Part shown: one piece after another, positions 33,249-37,777 of the stretch
Position numbering within the stretch: the stretch's first letter is position 1
Layout: the number at the start of each line of letters is the position of its first letter
Source: Eubacterium sp.
Lineage (GTDB): Bacteria; Bacillota; Clostridia; Lachnospirales; Lachnospiraceae
NCBI GenBank assembly: GCA_017472565.1
Contig: JAFUPY010000051.1
Span: forward strand, 1 to 37,777
DNA: 37,777 nucleotides
Direction of reading: 5' to 3'
Program-made: the position numbers and the translations under genes
The notes under the pieces: generated by a model
Database searches by the model: none
What the model saw: the letters and a program-made list of their open reading frames with translations, nothing else
What the model was told of the DNA's origin: nothing

Positions 33249-34678
33249 TACTGTAATTCTCCTCTCTTTGCTTTCAGCGCTGCAATATTCGCATCCACCT
33301 GTTTTTTGTGCAATGGATACCAGAACCAAAGCACCAGAGCCAACAGCAGGAAGCCCACTGCAGGAACCAGCGTGGAAATATGGAAAATACCGTTTAAAAC
33401 AGAATCTGCCTGTTTCAGACCACCAGCAGCTGCTGCGGAGTCATATCCGATACCTGTCAATAACCAACCGGAGATACCAGCCGCAAGCGCCTGACCAAGT
33501 TTACGCGCAAGAGAGTAGAGTGCATAAACAGCACCATCTTCTCGCACACCATTACGAAGCTCAGCATAGTCAATCACATCTGTGATCAACGCCCAGGAGA
33601 CCATCGCAAAAACACCCAGGCCTAACCAACACAGTAACTGGAGCCCACAGTATACCCAGACACTTTCCGGTTTCATAATCCAGATAAAAAGCATGACTCC
33701 CCCAGCAAAAATATTAGCTACAACGGAAATTTCTGCTTTGCCATATCTTTTTGCCAGTGGCTTTGCCAAAATAGCTGCCACCGTCATCCCAACCATCATC
33801 AATACGGTAGACACAGATTGGGCGGTTGCATTGTTGTAATAATCCGGATATATATATGCCGCCATGTTCTGCATGGTCAACTGCGCCAACAGCATAACGA
33901 TGGAAGCAACAATGATAGAGAGCAACGCCCGGTTTGTAACTGCATTCTTAAGCATCACACCCACACCGGAGCCTTTTTTAATTGCTTCTGTATTTTCTTC
34001 CGAACGAACCCTTTCTGTGACCAGCTTATAACATAGCAGATAACAAATGACAGCCAGCACAGAGAACACACCTGCAGCAATTGTAACTCTGCTTCCAATC
34101 AAGGTTTCTTTTATGGTTCCATCTAACAAGGGAATCTTCTCATACGCAACAAGCGGAATCCCTACACCAATTACCATACCCGCCAGCATGCCGCCCATGG
34201 TGCGGAATGTGGATAAGCTCTGACGATCGCCAGGATCGGAAGAAATCGCAGATGCCATGGAACCATATGGGATATTAATGGATGTATAAAAAAAGGATCC
34301 CCATAAAATATAAGTAATCGCAAGGTAAGCAACCTTGGCACCATATTCCATATCTGCTACGCCGCTGTTATATATCAGAAAGGATGATGCTGCCACCGGA
34401 ACGCACATACGCAACAGCCATGGTTTGAACTTACCAGCCTTTCTCGTTTTACTCCTGTCACAAATACGACCCATACCCACATCCGTGACGGCATCAACAA
34501 AACGGGCACACATCATAATCGTACCAACGGCTGCGGCAGAAATCCCCATTACATCAGTATAGAATTTGGTCAGGATCATGGTTGACAGGATAAAGGTAAA
34601 GTCATTCCCAAAATCACCGAACAAATAACCTAATTTGTCCCTAAAGCCAAAAGGACGAAATTGTTTTTCCGTTTTCAC
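33245..34678 (-). CDS. Glycoside-pentoside-hexuronide (GPH) family cation symporter
   Basis: A 477-residue, roughly 12-helix MFS-type transporter that imports a glycoside with Na+ or H+. Family marks are FGFRDKLGYLFGDFGNDFTF at the start, DAVTDVGMGRICDRSKTRKAGKFKPW in loop 2-3, NIPYGSMASAIS and a late DVIDYAELRNG.REDG. Start GTG 34678, AGGAGG 8 bases upstream. It overlaps the GH2 glycosidase, which presumably splits the imported sugar. No regulator gene is adjacent. A candidate promoter (TTGGAT then TAATAA, 16-bp spacer) lies just past the prsA terminator. Confidence 0.92.
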   Translation of the reverse strand: MKTEKQFRPFGFRDKLGYLFGDFGNDFTFILSTMILTKFYTDVMGISAAAVGTIMMCARFVDAVTDVGMGRICDRSKTRKAGKFKPWLLRMCVPVAASSFLIYNSGVADMEYGAKVAYLAITYILWGSFFYTSINIPYGSMASAISSDPGDRQSLSTFRTMGGMLAGMVIGVGIPLVAYEKIPLLDGTIKETLIGSRVTIAAGVFSVLAVICYLLCYKLVTERVRSEENTEAIKKGSGVGVMLKNAVTNRALLSIIVASIVMLLAQLTMQNMAAYIYPDYYNNATAQSVSTVLMMVGMTVAAILAKPLAKRYGKAEISVVANIFAGGVMLFIWIMKPESVWVYCGLQLLCWLGLGVFAMVSWALITDVIDYAELRNGVREDGAVYALYSLARKLGQALAAGISGWLLTGIGYDSAAAAGGLKQADSVLNGIFHISTLVPAVGFLLLALVLWFWYPLHKKQVDANIAALKAKRGELQY

Positions 34679-34753
34679 ACAACATACCTCCTATGCAAAT
34701 CGTCTAAAAATCGCATTCCCTCCATTTTTATTACGATTACATATAGGATATCC

Positions 34754-34790
34754 AAAAAGAAACGGATTAAGCATAAACTTAACCCGTTTC
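34754..34790 (-). terminator. Intrinsic terminator after the foldase gene
   Basis: A 13-bp stem (34759-34771 with 34778-34790, one wobble), a 6-base loop and five T residues on the minus strand, about 60 bases past the stop. Confidence 0.88.
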
Positions 34791-34851
34791 CTTCTATAAA
34801 AAACGATATTCTATTCTATACCTTTGATGGCTGTCTGCGAGAGATACTTTC

Positions 34852-35892
34852 TTACTCTATGGTTGCTGTATCCGCATCATCGGCTGCAATGGTAAACAGG
34901 GAATCAAACTTCACCTTTGCCCACTGTTTTTCATCCACCACAATGTCTGTCGCTTCCACCAGTTCTGCCAGAACGCCTTCGTAATATTCTACACGCTCTG
35001 CCGCAATCAGGCTTGCTTTATTTTTCTCAGAGGCCTCTTTGTCATATTCACTGTCCAGGCGAATCACAAAGTAGCCATTGGTACCTTCGATCAAGCCGGA
35101 GATTTCACCTTCTTTTAAGGTGTCTGCTGCCTCAAGGAGTGCTGCATCCATCGTTGCATCGTCCGGGCTGTAGGAATATGTGTTATCTTCATAGCCATAT
35201 TCTGCTGCTACCGCATCAAAATCTGTCTTTGCACGTTCTACTGCAGCTTCTGCCTCTTTTACTTTTTCCGCCAGTGTGTCTTCATCATAAGTTTCATACA
35301 GGCCAGTCTCTTCGTTGGTCTCTCCAACACCAGACAGCATAATATAGCTGAAGGTTCTCTGTGCTGCATCTGCATCTGTTACAGTAACGGTTGCCTGAGA
35401 TTCGATTACTTCCTGAATCTCACTTTCTAATACCGTGTAGTAAAGCATCTCTTCTACATATTCCTTGGTGGCACCAAGCTGTGCAATGGCTTCTTCTGTA
35501 TTGTCAGCCATGAACTGGGCTGCCGTTTCTTCAATCTGTGCCATCATATCATCAGAAAGTTCTACACCATAGTCACCTTTTACCGCATCCAGCACGAACC
35601 ATGACTGAATCAATTCCATAATATCCGCTTTGGTCGTATCTTCTGTTGTCAGACCATCTCCATCGGAATCGGACTCCCAAACATCTTCACCCATATAGGT
35701 TACATAGAACTGGTCTCTCTGGGCCTGTTCGTATCTGGCTACGAAGTTCACAAATCCTAAGGATACCTCTCTGCCATCCACCGTCAATGCGGTTGCCTCT
35801 TTATCTATTTCCTGCGTTCCACATCCGCTCAGCGCTGTTGCTGCAAGCATAACACCAGCCAGCATCAGAGCGATTCCTTTTTTTGTTCTCAT
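34852..35892 (-). CDS. PrsA/SurA-like foldase lipoprotein
   Basis: A 346-residue lipoprotein with a signal peptide ending in the lipobox LSGC (lipidated C24). The mature part has an N-terminal helical chaperone region, a central parvulin-like peptidyl-prolyl isomerase region (about 180-300, ending in GTNGYFVIRLDSEYD) and a C-terminal helix. The isomerase core looks degenerate, so chaperone activity may dominate. It is acidic (many D/E), as expected for an extracytoplasmic protein. It lies 150 bases after mfd with its own promoter. Confidence 0.8.
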   Translation of the reverse strand: MRTKKGIALMLAGVMLAATALSGCGTQEIDKEATALTVDGREVSLGFVNFVARYEQAQRDQFYVTYMGEDVWESDSDGDGLTTEDTTKADIMELIQSWFVLDAVKGDYGVELSDDMMAQIEETAAQFMADNTEEAIAQLGATKEYVEEMLYYTVLESEIQEVIESQATVTVTDADAAQRTFSYIMLSGVGETNEETGLYETYDEDTLAEKVKEAEAAVERAKTDFDAVAAEYGYEDNTYSYSPDDATMDAALLEAADTLKEGEISGLIEGTNGYFVIRLDSEYDKEASEKNKASLIAAERVEYYEGVLAELVEATDIVVDEKQWAKVKFDSLFTIAADDADTATIE

Positions 35893-35973
35893 TTTCGTTT
35901 CCTCCTAGACGACCTTTTCGTGAAAAATATACTACAAAAATATGTCTAAAGTGTGATTTTTCACCTGGGTCTA

Positions 35974-36002
35974 AGTATATCCTTTTTTCACAGTGCCCGC
36001 AA
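35974..36002 (-). promoter_or_regulatory. Promoter of the foldase gene
   Basis: TTGCGG (36002-35997), a 17-bp spacer and TATACT (35979-35974) on the minus strand, about 80 bases before the start codon. The leader carries two copies of TTAGAC (at about 35970 and 35945). Confidence 0.55.
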
Positions 36003-36043
36003 CCATTTCTCCGTTTTTTGTAAGCATGGCAAACAGGACCGCT

Positions 36044-37777
36044 CTACGAATTTAAAATCTGTTCCTCCATGACTTTCAGAAAACTTAAGACCACCGTCAT
36101 GGTATTTGGACTTCCCTTTTTCTTGTCATAGACAAAATACGGATTTTTTGCATCCATACGGAAGTTCAGGTATGGCCGGAACAATTGGACAATTTCTGGG
36201 ATCTTCGCCACATTCACATCTGCTTTTTCATATAATACAAAGCGAATCTGGTTGCCCTTCTCTGAAATCTCGGTCAGATACAGTCGATGGGCATGGGCTT
36301 TCAGCACTGCAATCTCCAACAATGTTTCCACTGTTTTTGGCGGTTCCCCAAAACGGTCGATCAGCTCATCCAACATTTCACTGCGTTCTTCCTCGGATTC
36401 AATACAGGCAATCCGTTTGTACACATCCAGCTTCTGGCTTTCATTCTGGATATAGGTCGTTGGAATATAGGCATCCACATCCAGCTCCAGGGTAGTATCA
36501 AAGGTTGGAACCACCGTTTCTCCCTTCAGAGACTTCACTGCCGTATTCAGCATCTTACAATACAGATCATAGCCTACCGCTTCCATATGTCCATGCTGCT
36601 GAGCGCCAAGCAGATTCCCTGCACCACGGATTTCCAGATCCTTCATGGCAATCTTAAAGCCACTTCCAAGCTCCGAAAATTCGCGAATGGCAGACAAACG
36701 CTTTTCTGCCACTTCCCGCAGCAGTTTGTTTCTGCGATACATCAAAAACGCATAGGAAGTTCGGTTGGAGCGGCCAATACGCCCCCGCAGCTGATAGAGC
36801 TGAGACAAGCCCAGATTGTCAGCATCGTGAATAATCATCGTATTGGCATTAGAAATATCCAATCCTGTTTCAATGATGGTCGTGGAAACCAGCACGTCAA
36901 TCTCCCCATTGATGAACTGGTACATGATGTCCTCCAGTTCCCGTTCCTTCATCTGTCCGTGGGCAAATGCAACGGAAGCCTTTGGCACCAGGGCTGCGAT
37001 TTTTGCCGTCATATCCACGATCTGATTTACCTTATTAAATACGTAATAGACCTGACCGCCTCTGGCAAGCTCACGCTCAATGGCCTCGCGGACCATTTCT
37101 TCGTCATATTCCATTACATAGGTCTGTACCGGCATTCTGTCATTTGGTGCTTCTTCCAGTACGCTCATGTCACGAATCCCAATCAGGCTCATATGCAGGG
37201 TTCTTGGAATTGGTGTTGCTGTCAAGGTCAGCACATCCACATCCTTCTTCATCTGCTTGATCTTTTCCTTATGAGTAACCCCAAAACGCTGTTCCTCATC
37301 AATGATCAGCAGCCCAAGATTTTTAAAAGAAACATCCTGGGATAACAGGCGGTGGGTACCAATGACCACATCTGCCATTCCACGCTTTAAGTCCTCGATG
37401 GTCTGCTTTTGCTCTTTCGTAGTACGGAATCGGCAGAGCAGATCCACCTGCACCGGAAAATCTTTCATTCTTTGGGCAAAGGTATTGTAATGCTGCTGGG
37501 CTAATATGGTTGTCGGCACAAGATAAGCCACTTGCTTCCCATCCTGAATGGCCTTAAAGGCTGCTCGAATGGCAATCTCTGTCTTTCCAAAACCAACATC
37601 CCCGCAGATCAGACGATCCATGATCTTTTTACTTTCCATGTCCCGTTTGGTGGCTTCAATTGCCGCCAGCTGATCCTCCGTCTCTTCAAACGGGAACATT
37701 TCTTCAAATTCTCTCTGCCAGATGGTGTCCTGCCCATAGGCAAACCCTTCCCGGTTCTGTCTTGCGGCATACAGTTC
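36044..37777 (-). CDS. mfd: Transcription-repair coupling factor Mfd, C-terminal part
   Basis: 577 residues are visible; the reading frame stays open to the window edge, so the N-terminal UvrB-like and RNA-polymerase-interacting parts are outside. Present are [33 protein letters not shown], Walker [10 protein letters not shown], the DEEQRFGV box, TATPIPRTL, the [15 protein letters not shown] motif VI region, the RGRIGRS arginine finger and the TRCF C-terminal domain ([20 protein letters not shown]). Mfd removes stalled RNA polymerase and recruits excision repair. Mfd lies upstream of this same gene block in Bacillus. Confidence 0.97.
   Translation of the reverse strand, partial: ELYAARQNREGFAYGQDTIWQREFEEMFPFEETEDQLAAIEATKRDMESKKIMDRLICGDVGFGKTEIAIRAAFKAIQDGKQVAYLVPTTILAQQHYNTFAQRMKDFPVQVDLLCRFRTTKEQKQTIEDLKRGMADVVIGTHRLLSQDVSFKNLGLLIIDEEQRFGVTHKEKIKQMKKDVDVLTLTATPIPRTLHMSLIGIRDMSVLEEAPNDRMPVQTYVMEYDEEMVREAIERELARGGQVYYVFNKVNQIVDMTAKIAALVPKASVAFAHGQMKERELEDIMYQFINGEIDVLVSTTIIETGLDISNANTMIIHDADNLGLSQLYQLRGRIGRSNRTSYAFLMYRRNKLLREVAEKRLSAIREFSELGSGFKIAMKDLEIRGAGNLLGAQQHGHMEAVGYDLYCKMLNTAVKSLKGETVVPTFDTTLELDVDAYIPTTYIQNESQKLDVYKRIACIESEEERSEMLDELIDRFGEPPKTVETLLEIAVLKAHAHRLYLTEISEKGNQIRFVLYEKADVNVAKIPEIVQLFRPYLNFRMDAKNPYFVYDKKKGSPNTMTVVLSFLKVMEEQILNS

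Noticed and set aside
36287-37345. A 352-codon plus-strand frame opposite mfd.
   Set aside because: Shadow of the clearly coding helicase gene, with no domain signature of its own.

Overview
The window looks like chromosomal core sequence from a spore-forming, moderate-GC Firmicute, most likely a gut Lachnospiraceae (genus not determinable by eye). The evidence is a complete sporulation neighbourhood (rqcP-yabP-yabQ-divIC-spoIIE), a CotS-like coat protein, a proline T-box, Shine-Dalgarno sites with frequent GTG/TTG starts, and many intrinsic terminators. Every gene except the first 135 bases lies on the minus strand, so transcription runs from high to low coordinates. I see no phage, insertion sequence, CRISPR array, rRNA or tRNA.

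Reading in the direction of transcription: 37777-34850 carries the end of mfd and a PrsA-like foldase lipoprotein. 34680-31010 is a two-gene sugar locus (GPH-family symporter plus GH2 glycosidase, overlapping TTGA). 30840-27300 holds a shikimate-kinase-like gene, murA and metK, each ended by its own terminator. 27170-23440 is a two-gene operon: a secreted glucosaminidase-like cell-wall hydrolase with a C-terminal dockerin, then a membrane-anchored protein with an N-terminal cohesin. This self-contained tether is the most interesting system in the window. 23350-19450 holds a sensor kinase and OmpR-type regulator, an SGNH hydrolase, a 52-residue small ORF and an RluA-type pseudouridine synthase, tightly packed.

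19462-15140 starts from a consensus promoter inside the rluA 3' end. It passes through a proline T-box leader into proS (archaeal/eukaryotic-like type), cca and a cotS-like coat gene; a 13-bp inverted repeat at the cca/cotS junction could shut off cotS on read-through transcripts. 15100-12800 has phosphoglucomutase and HU, the latter with a long structured leader. 12740-5320 is the conserved Bacillus/Clostridium block rqcP, yabP, yabQ, divIC, spoIIE, tilS, hpt, ftsH. spoIIE has its own promoter with a 21-bp spacer and a Spo0A-box match over the -35, the architecture known for Spo0A-activated promoters. 5095-153 has a cytoplasmic GH13 enzyme, mnmA and a YesN-type regulator, which meets the 3' end of a YesM-type kinase head-on at a shared bidirectional terminator.

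Working together, the genes cover tRNA maturation and charging (tilS, mnmA, cca, proS, rluA-like), envelope and division (murA, divIC, ftsH, prsA, the tethered hydrolase), sporulation, and sugar use (GH13, GH2/GPH, pgm). All calls rest on reading the sequence and on family knowledge; no searches were run.
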